In this document: piece by piece, positions 17,608-26,480 of the stretch
Layout: each line of letters opens with the position of its first letter
Position numbering within the stretch: the stretch's first letter is position 1
Assembly (NCBI GenBank): GCA_028280065.1
Contig: JANQMN010000076.1
Location: 40,414-104,413, forward strand
DNA from: Hahella sp.
GTDB taxonomy: Bacteria; Pseudomonadota; Gammaproteobacteria; Pseudomonadales; Oleiphilaceae
Reading direction: 5' to 3'
DNA: 64,000 bases
Notes under the pieces: model-generated
The model's database searches: none
Told to the model about the DNA's origin: nothing
What the model saw: only the letters and a program-made list of their open reading frames with translations
Made by a program: the position numbers and the translations under genes

Positions 17608-20283
17608 TTACAGATCGATATTGAATCCAAGATAGTAAGTACGACCGACGTGACCTGCTGTATACAAGTCATAATGGTCGCTCGGATAGGTACCCAGCGA
17701 ATCCAGCACCGGATCTTCGTCAAATACGTTTCGAGCACCTAACGTCCATTGGCCGAATTTACCGCCGTCGAAGGAGTAAGAGGCGTTATGCACTGTGAAG
17801 GAGTTAAGACTACCTTCAGGCTCTAGCTCAAATGTACCCTCGCCAATTTTTGGTCTTTCAGTTTCATAAGTGCTGTCGGTGTAATCGACGTTCCACGAGA
17901 ACGAATGTGCGTCCATTGACCAGGTCAGGGTCAACTGGCTCTTCCATTCTGGCCTAGTGCCCCAGCCAGCAGTATCCTGGACCGGGCCATTATAGAACGA
18001 CTGTTCTTCATACTTCAGGAAGTACTGGTTTTCCCAGTTAACGCCAATCTCACCGAAACCAGTGCTTGTAGAATAATTCAGGTTGAAGTCGACACCTTCG
18101 ATCTCGAATCCAGGGCCGTTAACATTCCCTGCAAAAGCTTCGATCAAGCGGCCATTGTCACCACGAACCAAGCGAACATAGTCAGTATCTTGCCATTCAG
18201 TTCCGTACACGAATTCATTGAGAATAAGGTCGTCTGTGGAAACAAACTGAATCAAATCTTCAACTTCCAAGTTGAAGTAATCCAATTTCAAACTCAAGTC
18301 GTCCGTGGCTTCATAGACAATACCGAAATTAATGAAGGTCGACGTTTCAGCCCCGAGGTCTTCGTTTGATTGTCGAGTTGTATCCACTTGACGCTCCGGA
18401 CAGCTATTAATTGCTTCATCCACCGTCTCGTCTTCTGACCTATTGGCAACACAGAATACGTAGTCAGTACTATCGTCTGCAGAGAACGCATCAGCCTGGG
18501 TCAGCTCCTCCAAAGTCGGTGCCCGGAAACCTTCGCCCCAAGATGCGCGGAGTAACAACTCATCCATTGGGCGATATTGGATAGATATTTTTGGAGATAC
18601 TTCCGACCCGAAGTCAGAGTAATCGTCATAGCGAATCGCGAAGTTGAGTTCAAGTTGCTCAGTCACAGGCAGCACTGACTCATAGAATAATGCGGTGATC
18701 TCGCGCTCAGCCCCAGATGAGTTACCGGAGCTACCACCTACACGCCCGGCTTCTGATTGTGCGTCTACGACAGAGCTGTAATCAATTTCGAAGTACTCAG
18801 CACCTAGGTAATGAGAAATCGCCCCACCACCTAACTCACCTGTTTCAAAACTGAAACCACCGTACCACTGGTCAAAGATATTCTTATCTTCTTGCAGTGT
18901 GGTTGCTTTCAGGTTTGCCAGACCTTCTTCAGAGCCCAGGTCGATGCCATTTTGCTCGTTGTAAGCAAGACCTGAAATGCTTTGATAGAAAGTACCAACG
19001 GACTTGTTATCGGCCTTGTTATAGTGGTAGTAGATTTCCCACTCGATTGAATCACCAGCCAGACCGGTCAGACCCACAATGTAATCCTGAGTTACGTCAG
19101 TGACAGTATTATCACGGTTACCTATGCCATACCAACGGAACAAACCATCAAACGTTTCAGCGTCCGGGAAGTCGTCACGGAGCTGCTGAGGAATGTGTTC
19201 ATTATTCCGGTCCATGCCACGCCACCAAGCGGCGGGAGGCGCATAGCGACCGAAAGATTCGTTGTTCATTACCATCAAACGGGTGAAAACACTGATATCC
19301 TCAGCGATTTCATAATCCGCATTGACGAAAACGGAATCACGCTTCAGAGCTGCTTTGTTAGCAGAAACGTTGGCATATTCGTACATACAGTATTCTGATC
19401 CGGGACCCCAGTCATCATCCGCAGCAACGACACCACGGAAACCTGGAACATTCGCCGCCAAGTCATCACAAAGTGGAGATGCATATGTCTTGCTGAAGTC
19501 CGGAGCAACAATCGTCGCACCAAACAAACTAATACCATCCGTTTCCGAATAGGCTTGAATTACCCCATCGCCATTGGTATCTGCGGCACGGGAAGCCGTG
19601 TAATCACGGTCGCCATCAAAAATTGGATCGGAATCCTGGTGTTCAAACGCAAAAGTAATGTTGCCTTTGTCGTTACTCAGACCACTAACAATGCTGAACT
19701 GGTTTGAGTCTCCACCTTCACGGCTAGGACGGCCAACTTCGCCGCTGACATTGAAGCCTTCATAGTCCTTCTTCAAGACGATGTTGATGACACCGGCAAT
19801 CGCGTCAGAACCATAAACGGCAGAACCGCCGTCTTTGTTAATTTCGATACGCTCAACCATCGCCATCGGAATCTGGTTGAGGTTAACTGCGGTACCGCCG
19901 AGAGACGGGGAACCGGGAAGCCGCTTACCATCGAGAAGAACCAGGGTTCTATCATCGCCGGCACCCAACAAACTTACCGTGGCTTGTGACTGTGCCGAGG
20001 AACCGGAACGTTCGTTGAATGAACCAAATTGGTTAGCGGTTGAGTTACGAAGTGCATCAGCCACTGTAAAACGACCGGCATCGGCCATATCTTCTGCAGT
20101 GATCACCGTTACCGGGGTAGCACCCTCAAGATCGGTACGCTTGATACGGGATCCGGTAACTTCAATACGTTCAACGTCTTCTTCGGTCTCCTGAGCACTC
20201 ACAGGGGTAGTGAATGCAATTGCAGATGCTGCTGTGCTCAGCAACGCCAGGCGGACCGCCCTTGCTAGCTTGTAATTAGTCAT
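17608..20283 (-). CDS. TonB-dependent outer-membrane receptor
   Basis: 891 residues from the ATG at 20283 with AAGGA 10 bases upstream; a TTG seven codons earlier is less likely. The signal peptide ends near PVSAQE. A TonB-box-like segment (VERIEVTGSRIKR) precedes the plug domain (about 40-165, with VNLNQIPMAMVERIEINKDGGSAVYGSDAIAGVINIVLKKD). The rest is a 22-strand barrel ending in aromatic-residue-rich TYYLGFNIDL. The GSRIKRTDLEGATPVTVI start is typical of receptors abundant in marine gammaproteobacteria that import diverse organic substrates. The substrate is unknown. It sits directly upstream of the TtpC-TonB operon that probably powers it. Confidence 0.92.
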   Translation of the reverse strand: MTNYKLARAVRLALLSTAASAIAFTTPVSAQETEEDVERIEVTGSRIKRTDLEGATPVTVITAEDMADAGRFTVADALRNSTANQFGSFNERSGSSAQSQATVSLLGAGDDRTLVLLDGKRLPGSPSLGGTAVNLNQIPMAMVERIEINKDGGSAVYGSDAIAGVINIVLKKDYEGFNVSGEVGRPSREGGDSNQFSIVSGLSNDKGNITFAFEHQDSDPIFDGDRDYTASRAADTNGDGVIQAYSETDGISLFGATIVAPDFSKTYASPLCDDLAANVPGFRGVVAADDDWGPGSEYCMYEYANVSANKAALKRDSVFVNADYEIAEDISVFTRLMVMNNESFGRYAPPAAWWRGMDRNNEHIPQQLRDDFPDAETFDGLFRWYGIGNRDNTVTDVTQDYIVGLTGLAGDSIEWEIYYHYNKADNKSVGTFYQSISGLAYNEQNGIDLGSEEGLANLKATTLQEDKNIFDQWYGGFSFETGELGGGAISHYLGAEYFEIDYSSVVDAQSEAGRVGGSSGNSSGAEREITALFYESVLPVTEQLELNFAIRYDDYSDFGSEVSPKISIQYRPMDELLLRASWGEGFRAPTLEELTQADAFSADDSTDYVFCVANRSEDETVDEAINSCPERQVDTTRQSNEDLGAETSTFINFGIVYEATDDLSLKLDYFNLEVEDLIQFVSTDDLILNEFVYGTEWQDTDYVRLVRGDNGRLIEAFAGNVNGPGFEIEGVDFNLNYSTSTGFGEIGVNWENQYFLKYEEQSFYNGPVQDTAGWGTRPEWKSQLTLTWSMDAHSFSWNVDYTDSTYETERPKIGEGTFELEPEGSLNSFTVHNASYSFDGGKFGQWTLGARNVFDEDPVLDSLGTYPSDHYDLYTAGHVGRTYYLGFNIDL

Positions 20284-20388
20284 TATTAAATGATCCTTGT
20301 ACAACAGAAATGAAAAACACTAGTGGTTGGTTTTTATATTCTTGTTTTAAGTGTTGGAGCTTGGGTGAATACCCTTGCACCGTTGCTT

Positions 20389-20408
20389 AAACCAGTGCGC
20401 ACTGGTTT
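20389..20408. promoter_or_regulatory. Perfect 20-bp palindrome upstream of the TonB-dependent receptor (candidate operator)
   Basis: AAACCAGTGCGCACTGGTTT reads identically on both strands, with no mismatch and no spacer. It ends about 105 bases before the receptor start codon, a usual operator distance. A TATAAA hexamer lies between it and the gene. Its length and symmetry fit a dimeric regulator such as a LacI, GntR or TetR family protein; which one cannot be told. Confidence 0.55.
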
Positions 20409-20971
20409 TGTGCCCAATAGTAGCCGGGAGCTCTATTTTGGGTCAGCGAGAATCTTACAATTTTCTTAACTATAGTTACAGCAACGTAACAATAGTTTTT
20501 AAAAAAAAGTTCGATTTCACGACCATTTACAGTAAATTTTTTTTGCTGTAAGTCAAAAAATGATACGAGATTCACTTTTTTAGACTCATTAGTTATGAGA
20601 TTCCGTTTAATTAGATTAACTAACAACGGGGTCATCACGTTTACAACTCCAAAAATTTCCAAATTAAAGCCGGGGCATTTGTAACTACTGACACCAATTC
20701 CATGCGCCAAATTAACGAGTCGTAATATAGCAAATCACATGCCAATAACTTCAGGCTATAAAGTTAGTATTTTCGGTTATTTAGCATGGAGATGGTGCAA
20801 CTCTTAGAAACAGCGTTAAGTTTTGGGGCAAACCAAACAGTTCGAATAAAAACTTCCAAGGATAGGACGAATATGCCGCCTCTTAACTTGATCTATGAAA
20901 ATAACTGAAAAGTGCCCTGTTTGGTTCGCCAGCCTATACTGAAAGCTGAGAAATGAAACTGGAGAAGTTGA
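20409..20971. other. AT-rich intergenic region without a convincing gene
   Basis: About 560 bases between the receptor operator and the next plus-strand gene. It is AT-rich with homopolymer runs (for example near 20500-20545). A minus-strand frame of 107 codons exists at 20387-20710 but has no recognisable domain, no good ribosome site and covers the palindrome, so I do not call it. The promoter of the gene at 20972 must lie here. Confidence 0.5.
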
Positions 20972-21511
20972 ATGATAATCAGGACCAGCACATTATTTTT
21001 GCTCATTTTAGGACTGAGCATTAACCTTGCGGCAGACGCAGAAGAATTACCTCTGACAAAAGAACTAACACCTCTCAAACCATTTATAGGTAAGACTTGG
21101 AGAGGAGAATTCAGCCACTCGACGCAAGAAAATCCGGCTGTCGATATTTCCCGATGGGAGCGCACCTTGAATGGTCAAGCAGTGCGTATCCTGCATTCGT
21201 TAAACCAAGGTGAATATGTTGGAGAAACCATTGTATTTTGGGACAAATACAAGCAAAGCCTCGTGTACTACTACTTCACCTCTGCAGGTTTTCACACCAA
21301 CGGGACATTTACTTTCGAGGACAATCAATTTACCGCCCATGAAATGGTCACAGGTAATAGCAACGGCATCACTGAAGTGAGATCAACGGGTAAACTGATA
21401 AGTCCGGGCAAATGGCAGAATCAGGCGTCCTACCTGAAAGACGGTAAATGGGTCGATGGCCATTCCGCCACTTATGTTGAAGATCCGAATGCAGTGGTAG
21501 TATTCCGATAA
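20972..21511 (+). CDS. Exported lipocalin-like protein of unknown function (DUF1579-like)
   Basis: 179 residues with a clean signal peptide (ending near NLAADAEE) and a ribosome site GGAG 7 bases before the ATG. The mature part begins LTPLKPFIGKTWRGEF and continues as antiparallel strands (VRILHSLNQGEYVGETIVFWD, LVYYYFTSAGFHTNGTFTF). This is a pattern like small beta-barrel proteins of the DUF1579 or lipocalin-like type, in which a W-R-G-E near the start marks the first strand. No ligand or function can be assigned. It is 59 bases upstream of another exported protein in the same direction. Confidence 0.65.
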   Translation: MIIRTSTLFLLILGLSINLAADAEELPLTKELTPLKPFIGKTWRGEFSHSTQENPAVDISRWERTLNGQAVRILHSLNQGEYVGETIVFWDKYKQSLVYYYFTSAGFHTNGTFTFEDNQFTAHEMVTGNSNGITEVRSTGKLISPGKWQNQASYLKDGKWVDGHSATYVEDPNAVVVFR

Positions 21512-21570
21512 TTTTTCATTACCAAACACCATAAATACTATCGTTGTTTACTTTGGAGGCATCACGCACC

Positions 21571-22245
21571 ATGCGTTACCCCTTTTTACTGACAACCGCC
21601 TTTCTTCTCCTTTGTTTTTCAAGCACCGGCAATGCAGAAATTACAGTTCTCGAAAAACTCAGCGAATGCAAAGGCATCCCAGATGACCAAAGCCGTTTAA
21701 CCTGCTTTGATAAGCTTGCGGATGCAATGCTCCCAGACTCTGAAAAAGTCGCCGAAAGCCTGGCGTCCAACGAAACTCCATCGCCGAGTGCCGAATCCGG
21801 TCTTGCTGTAGCAGCCCCTAATGCTTTTGCCTCTGTTCCTGATAAAAGTAACGTAACAAGGAAACCCCACGCATCAGAGCACGCGGATACAGCTACACCC
21901 TCCAATGAATCAGAATCAAACCTCGCTAGCGTAAGCGAGGCAGCATCGCTGCCCGAGATAGAACAAAACGATAAAAATGATGAGTTTGGCGCGGAAACCA
22001 TGCGCGGCCGAGACAACAGCGGCGAACCTCAATCCCTTAACGCCGTCGTCACCAAAGTGAAGAAAAACGCTTTCAAAAAACTTCGAATCACACTGGATAA
22101 CGGTCAAGAGTGGAAACAACACGATTCCAAACGCTTTTCATTAGCGAAGGGGGACAAAGTAACTATCGAAAAAGGAGTTCTCACATCCTACTTTTTAACC
22201 AAAGAGGGTTCGGATCTGCGGATGAAGGTGAAAAGAACGAAATAA
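21571..22245 (+). CDS. Exported protein with N-terminal Cys-pair motif, function unknown
   Basis: 224 residues from the ATG at 21571 (GGAGG 11 bases upstream); a TTG nine codons earlier lacks a site. The signal peptide ends near STGNAE. Then comes LSECKGIPDDQSRLTCFDKLADAML, a motif with two cysteines about 15 residues apart that occurs at the mature N-terminus of many gammaproteobacterial envelope proteins. A low-complexity Ser/Glu/Ala linker covers about 60-150. The C-terminal 70 residues (VVTKVKKNAFKKLRITLDNGQEWKQ..., KGDKVTIEKG) look like a small beta barrel. The function is unknown. Confidence 0.65.
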   Translation: MRYPFLLTTAFLLLCFSSTGNAEITVLEKLSECKGIPDDQSRLTCFDKLADAMLPDSEKVAESLASNETPSPSAESGLAVAAPNAFASVPDKSNVTRKPHASEHADTATPSNESESNLASVSEAASLPEIEQNDKNDEFGAETMRGRDNSGEPQSLNAVVTKVKKNAFKKLRITLDNGQEWKQHDSKRFSLAKGDKVTIEKGVLTSYFLTKEGSDLRMKVKRTK

Positions 22246-22390
22246 CTATTGCGTGTCATCCGTAGATGGTTTCTACCTCTATGGAATATAGATCTCTGCC
22301 ACTTCGCTTTGACCGCTCCAACCTATTGAACTTAATAGGTGTATGCCTTTCCAATACAGTTACGATCCAAGTTAAACCACTTGAAACTTA

Positions 22391-22419
22391 GGACTAATCC
22401 ATATGGATAAGTCCTTTTT
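22391..22419 (+). terminator. Probable terminator after the Cys-pair protein gene
   Basis: GGACTAATCC, a 4-base loop, GGATAAGTCC (one internal mismatch), then TTTTTATAT. It lies about 145 bases past the stop at 22245. A second perfect 10-bp stem with no T tract (AAATATCTCA / TGAGATATTT, 22452-22479) follows in the same 328-base gap, which otherwise shows nothing clear. Confidence 0.55.
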
Positions 22420-22573
22420 ATATAATCAACTTGCCGGGTTGAGACAATAGAAAATATCTCACAGTCCTTTGAGATATTTCTTACACAAAATTACGCTTTT
22501 CTCTCATTCAATCACAAAAATAATCTAAATATACTGACGGCGTATTATAGGTAACGGACTACAGATCGTACTG

Positions 22574-22775
22574 ATGGGACTCTTCCGCGAACAAGTAATA
22601 AATCGACAAGCAAACCGCCTGCATGGCGATGTGTTACTACTTCCAAAGTTATCTCATTCATTAATCGTTGGATTCCTTCTCGCTTGGGTTTTAGCCGTGG
22701 CTGTATGGCTAACCCAAGGTACATATACAAGAAAAGAAACCGTTTCCGGCTGGATAGAACCTAATAGTGGGTTGA
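22574..22775 (+). pseudogene. HlyD/CvaA-type secretion accessory protein, N-terminal fragment
   Basis: The first 66 or so codons encode an N-terminus typical of the HlyD-family adaptors that work with bacteriocin-exporting peptidase-ABC transporters: LFREQVINRQANRLHGDVLLLPKL, a membrane helix LIVGFLLAWVLAVAVWL, and TYTRKETVSGWIEPNSG. Full members run to about 400 residues. Here homology stops abruptly after EPNSG, and the frame reads nonsense before its stop at 22858. The next sequence is a different gene's 3' end in another frame, so a deletion joined the two. Confidence 0.7.
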
Positions 22776-22928
22776 GGCGCAGGTCTAGCTGGAGCCGGCA
22801 GAGTTATCCAAGCGGGTTTTGGTACCGTTTATGGAACTATTTCTGGTTTTTTTGCTGAAAAGGCAGCATCTTACGGTAGTACTGGGACTGAAAAGTTCAA
22901 GGGTAAGTATGAGTACAGTACAAAGTAA
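22776..22928 (+). pseudogene. Glycine/alanine-rich bacteriocin-like C-terminal fragment
   Basis: Reading the frame two bases away from the HlyD fragment, from just after an in-frame TGA at 22773, gives 50 codons to TAA at 22926-22928: GAGLAGAGRVIQAGFGTVYG then TISGFFAEKAAS and a polar KGKYEYSTK tail. A small, Gly/Ala-rich, amphipathic sequence next to an HlyD-type exporter piece is what the mature part of a class II microcin looks like. There is no start codon or double-glycine leader left. Family assignment is an inference from composition and context only. Confidence 0.45.
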
Positions 22929-22975
22929 TGTTAGATTTGCATCGCAAATCTAAAAACCAGAACTATTAACAAAGC

Positions 22976-23001
22976 GCCCCAAAAACTTTTTGGGGCTTGT
23001 T
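22976..23001 (+). terminator. Hairpin after the bacteriocin-like fragment
   Basis: GCCCCAAAAA, one base, TTTTTGGGGC, followed by TTGTT. It is a perfect 10-bp inverted repeat with a weak T tract. A second perfect stem (TTAGATTTGC / GCAAATCTAA, 22931-22953) stands just before it. Both lie where a bacteriocin gene terminator would be expected. Confidence 0.5.
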
Positions 23002-23004
23002 GAT

Positions 23005-23127
23005 ATGGATGTTAAAACTTTTGAGAAAGGAATTAATCTGAAAATTTTCATCTGGCAGCACAAGAGGACAAAAAATCGAAGTGCAAAAGTTTCTATATAT
23101 AAAATGAAGAGATCTTCTAATGCTTAA
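23005..23127 (+). CDS. Possible 40-codon basic peptide, unassigned
   Basis: ATG at 23005 opens a 40-residue lysine/arginine-rich frame (MDVKTFEKGINLK..., ending KMKRSSNA) whose stop overlaps the start of the next gene by 8 bases. GGGGC lies 10 or so bases upstream. There is no homology I recognise. It could be a leader peptide coupling translation to the membrane protein, a relic of the microcin region, or chance. Confidence 0.2.
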   Translation: MDVKTFEKGINLKIFIWQHKRTKNRSAKVSIYKMKRSSNA

Positions 23128-23335
23128 ACTGTCAAAATACAATTTGCCCAAGCTTATTTTTTACTTCTGCACCATCGGTATTATTGGGGGGTGCTTAATC
23201 GGTGCGGTTAATTTATTAATTGAAATCGATCTATTTAAGGCCAATGGGGGAATTCTAGGATTTATGGTTATATCTTTGATAGTTGCAATAGCAGTTTACT
23301 ATCTAGATAAATATGAATCATGGTTCACTACTTAA
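23120..23335 (+). CDS. Small two-helix membrane protein, possible bacteriocin immunity protein
   Basis: 71 residues with AAGAGA 9 bases before the ATG. Two membrane helices are clear (LIFYFCTIGIIGGCLIGAVNLLI at about 12-34 and ILGFMVISLIVAIAVYYL at about 45-62), with a short polar tail DKYESWFTT. No family is recognised. Microcin immunity proteins are often small membrane proteins encoded next to the toxin, and this gene lies 190 bases after the bacteriocin-like fragment. The immunity role is therefore a contextual guess. Confidence 0.5.
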   Translation: MLKLSKYNLPKLIFYFCTIGIIGGCLIGAVNLLIEIDLFKANGGILGFMVISLIVAIAVYYLDKYESWFTT

Positions 23336-23569
23336 CCACCCCTAAAAAGCCAAGTCGTTAGCTGATCATCAATGCAGATTACGTTTCCAATTGTCGGTCA
23401 CCGCTTTTTATAAGTTGGGCTGTTCACAGAATATTATAAAGTGCGATTAGACATAGCAAAGGATATAGGAGCCCAAAAAGCTGCTATGTGTTGCGAAAGT
23501 GATCAGTATCGGCATTATTTCATGCCGACACTGCGCCACACCAACAAAGCAGTATCGAGAGTCAAACGC

Positions 23570-24562
23570 CTAGCCTTTGGCAAAATGACAAGCTACCCGA
23601 TGCGTCCCCTGGATGTTCCGAAGTTCAGGCATCTGCTCAGCACATTGAGCCTGAGCCTTCGGACAACGGGTTCGAAACACGCAACCGCTGGGCGGGTTGA
23701 TTGGCGAAGGCAAATCCGCCTCGATCAGCAAATGCTCCTTACTGGCTTCCACTTCCGGATCGGGGATAGGGACTGCTGAGATCAATGCCTGGGTATAAGG
23801 ATGCCGGGGCTGCGTATATAGTTCATCGCTGCTGGCGATTTCCATAACATTGCCTAAATACAACACCATTACCCGATTGCTGATATGTTTAACGACACTC
23901 AGATCATGGGCAATGAAGATCAAGGACAATCCCATTTCCTTCTGGAGCCGCATTAACAGATTAATCACCTGAGCCTGAATCGATACGTCCAGGGCCGATA
24001 CCGGCTCATCGCAAATGATGAGTTTAGGTTCTAACACCAAGGCTCTTGCAATCCCGATCCGTTGGCACTGGCCGCCGGAGAACTCATGAGGATAACGGTT
24101 GATCTGGTCCGGATGCAGACCTACTTTTACCATCATCGTTTTGACTTTTTCCTTACGTTCATTGGCCGGCATCTTGGGAAAGTGCGTTTTCAAGGGTTCG
24201 GCAATGATATCCCCGACAGTACTGCGAGGCGTTAACGATGCTAACGGATCCTGAAATACCATTTGCAGGCTTTTTCGGCGGTCTCGCAGGTCTTTTGCCG
24301 GCAGTGTCCGCAAATCTTCTCCCAGCCATACGATTTTACCTTGCTGGCTGACGACCATCCCCATAATGGCCCTGGCAAGGGTGGACTTTCCACATCCGGA
24401 TTCACCGACGATACCGAGGGTTTCACCGGCGTTCAACTCGAAGCTGATATGGTTCACTGCCTTGAGCTTCAGAGGACGGGTCCAGGGCCAGGCATTTTTG
24501 GGAATGATATCGAATTCAACTTGCAGATCTTCGACATTAAGAATAGGTTCCATAACACTCAT
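23570..24562 (-). CDS. oppF: Oligopeptide ABC transporter ATPase, OppF-like
   Basis: 330 residues. Walker [10 protein letters not shown] near 55-63, Q-loop VFQDPLASL, signature [15 protein letters not shown], Walker B LIICDEPVSALD and switch His in FIAHDLSVV are all present. The C-terminal oligopeptide/dipeptide extension has PPSGCVFRTRCPKAQAQC, whose cysteines fit the Fe-S or cysteine cluster of Opp/Dpp ATPases. Its ATG overlaps the stop of the OppD gene (ATGA). The signature Cys replaces the usual Arg in GGQ-R-QR, a small oddity. It energises peptide import with OppD, and it is the last gene of the operon. Confidence 0.92.
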   Translation of the reverse strand: MSVMEPILNVEDLQVEFDIIPKNAWPWTRPLKLKAVNHISFELNAGETLGIVGESGCGKSTLARAIMGMVVSQQGKIVWLGEDLRTLPAKDLRDRRKSLQMVFQDPLASLTPRSTVGDIIAEPLKTHFPKMPANERKEKVKTMMVKVGLHPDQINRYPHEFSGGQCQRIGIARALVLEPKLIICDEPVSALDVSIQAQVINLLMRLQKEMGLSLIFIAHDLSVVKHISNRVMVLYLGNVMEIASSDELYTQPRHPYTQALISAVPIPDPEVEASKEHLLIEADLPSPINPPSGCVFRTRCPKAQAQCAEQMPELRNIQGTHRVACHFAKG

Positions 24563-25527
24563 GCGACCTCCTCCACTGATTTATGACAGGCCCGCTCCCG
24601 GTCCGATGCAAACACCTCTACGGCAGGTAACTGGCTGACGCAACGGTCTTCAGCAACCTTGCAGCGTTCGCAAAATGGACAACCATCCGGCAGTCGCAGT
24701 AGGTTGGGAGGATTGCCCGGAATGGTAGTCAACTCTTCGGTATGTTGATCCAGGCGCGGTATCGCGCTCATCAAGCCTTTGGTATAGGGGTGGGTCGGCG
24801 TATTGAACAACTCCCGGGTTTTGCCATATTCCATCAAGCGCCCGCCATACATGACCAGGGTCTTATCACAGGAGCCGGCGACAATTCCGAGATCATGAGT
24901 GATAAGGATAATCGCCATATGAAATTCTTCTTGCAGGTCTTTGAGAAGCTGCATGATCTGCGCCTGCACGGTAACATCCAGCGCCGTGGTCGGTTCATCG
25001 GCGATCAGCAGGCTTGGTTTGCACAACAGCGACATGGCAATCATCACCCGTTGCCGCATCCCGCCGGAGAATTCATGAGGGTACATGGTGACGCGGTTTG
25101 CCGCCTCGGGGATTCGAACGGCATCGAGCATGCGGATCGACTCCTGTAAAGCGTCCTTCTGGCTCATCCCCTTGTGCAGTTCGAGGACCTCTGTCATCTG
25201 ATCACTGATCTTCATGTAAGGATTCAGCGAAGTCATTGGATCCTGGAAGATGATGCCGATTTTGTTCGCACGAATTTTGTTCAAGGCAGTTTCAGACTGT
25301 CCGATTATCTCCTGCCCATCGAACTGAATACTGCCCTTTACCTGGGCGTTGTGCGCCAGCAACCCTAGGATGGCGAAAGCGCTTTGACTTTTTCCCGCTC
25401 CCGACTCGCCGACAATCCCCAAGGTCTGGCCTTTCTCCAACGTATAACTGAGATTGTTCACCGCACGCACAATTCCGTCGGGCGTCTTGAAAGCTATTTC
25501 CAAATTCTTAACTTGTAACATCGTCAT
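24559..25527 (-). CDS. oppD: Oligopeptide ABC transporter ATPase, OppD-like
   Basis: 322 residues from the ATG at 25527, which has AAGGAG 8 bases upstream; the frame is open 21 codons further, into the OppC stop region. It carries Walker [11 protein letters not shown]-loop [11 protein letters not shown], signature [15 protein letters not shown], Walker [13 protein letters not shown] and switch LITHDLGIV. The C-terminal cysteine-bearing segment [17 protein letters not shown] is typical of peptide-importer ATPases. It pairs with OppF to form the two nucleotide-binding domains. Confidence 0.92.
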   Translation of the reverse strand: MTMLQVKNLEIAFKTPDGIVRAVNNLSYTLEKGQTLGIVGESGAGKSQSAFAILGLLAHNAQVKGSIQFDGQEIIGQSETALNKIRANKIGIIFQDPMTSLNPYMKISDQMTEVLELHKGMSQKDALQESIRMLDAVRIPEAANRVTMYPHEFSGGMRQRVMIAMSLLCKPSLLIADEPTTALDVTVQAQIMQLLKDLQEEFHMAIILITHDLGIVAGSCDKTLVMYGGRLMEYGKTRELFNTPTHPYTKGLMSAIPRLDQHTEELTTIPGNPPNLLRLPDGCPFCERCKVAEDRCVSQLPAVEVFASDRERACHKSVEEVA

Positions 25528-25546
25528 ACTCGTTTCTCCTTCTCGC

Positions 25547-26470
25547 CTACCGGTCCTTGGGATCCAATGCGTCGCGCAGACCATCGCCAAGAAAGTTAAA
25601 ACAAAACAGGGTGACGACCAGGAACGCCATGGGATAAATCAAGGTCCAGGGTGCTGTGCGCATGTTCCCTGCCCCTTCCGAGATTAAAGCACCCCAGGAT
25701 GTATGTGGCTCGGAAACACCGAGTCCGAGAAACGAAATAAAAGATTCAAACAAAATCATTTCGGGAACCAGTAACGTGGCATACACAATCACCACGCCAA
25801 GTACGTTCGGGACAATATGGCGAATGACTATCGTAAACGGTTTCACCCCGATTGCGACTGCCGCCTCGATATATTCTTTACGTTTCAGACTAAGCGTCTG
25901 TCCCCGCACGATACGCGCCATACTGAGCCAACTTACCGCACCGATGGCAACAAAAATCAACAGTACATTACGTCCAAAAACCGCCATCAGAACAATCACG
26001 AGAAACATAAATGGAAAAGCACTGAGTACTTCCAGCGTACGCATCATTATGCTATCCACCCGGCCACCGATGTAACCTGCAATCGCACCGTAAATTGTCC
26101 CGATAAAGACTGCCACGAAAGCGCCCATGAAACCGACCATCAAGGAGATTCGGCTACCCTGAATAGTTCTTTGATAGAGATCCCGACCGACCGGATCAAG
26201 TCCGAAATAATGGCCGTTTTCGATACTGGGCCGGCCTTTCTCTTCGATATTTGCAAGAGCAGACCAATCAATTTGCTCGAAATCCCAAGGCGACAGGTGC
26301 TGCCCGAAGGCGGAAAACAGCATTAAACAGCCCAACACGAATAAGCTCGCAACAGCGGCCTTGTGGGTTAAAAAGCGCCGCCAGGCGTCTTGCCATAGGC
26401 TTCGGCCTTGAACACCTTCCAGGCTTTCCGCAAGCGCAGCGACCTTCTTGTCTTTGGAGGAAAACAACAT
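25547..26470 (-). CDS. oppC: Oligopeptide ABC transporter permease, OppC-like
   Basis: 307 residues with AAGGAG 6 bases before the ATG. An N-terminal cytoplasmic tail and first helix (AAVASLFVLGCLMLFSAF) are followed by the periplasmic segment YFGLDPVGRDLYQRTIQGSRISL, the OppC hallmark. Five further helices follow, with the EAA-loop motif EAAVAIGVKPFTIVIRHIVPN that contacts the ATPases. It ends in GDGLRDALDPKDR, the family's C-terminal motif. It lies 10 bases after oppB. Confidence 0.93.
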   Translation of the reverse strand: MLFSSKDKKVAALAESLEGVQGRSLWQDAWRRFLTHKAAVASLFVLGCLMLFSAFGQHLSPWDFEQIDWSALANIEEKGRPSIENGHYFGLDPVGRDLYQRTIQGSRISLMVGFMGAFVAVFIGTIYGAIAGYIGGRVDSIMMRTLEVLSAFPFMFLVIVLMAVFGRNVLLIFVAIGAVSWLSMARIVRGQTLSLKRKEYIEAAVAIGVKPFTIVIRHIVPNVLGVVIVYATLLVPEMILFESFISFLGLGVSEPHTSWGALISEGAGNMRTAPWTLIYPMAFLVVTLFCFNFLGDGLRDALDPKDR

Positions 26471-26480
26471 TATTAACTCC

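Noticed and set aside
20387..20710. 107-codon minus-strand frame upstream of the TonB-dependent receptor
   Set aside because: It has no recognisable domain or start signal and covers the perfect palindrome; more likely regulatory DNA.
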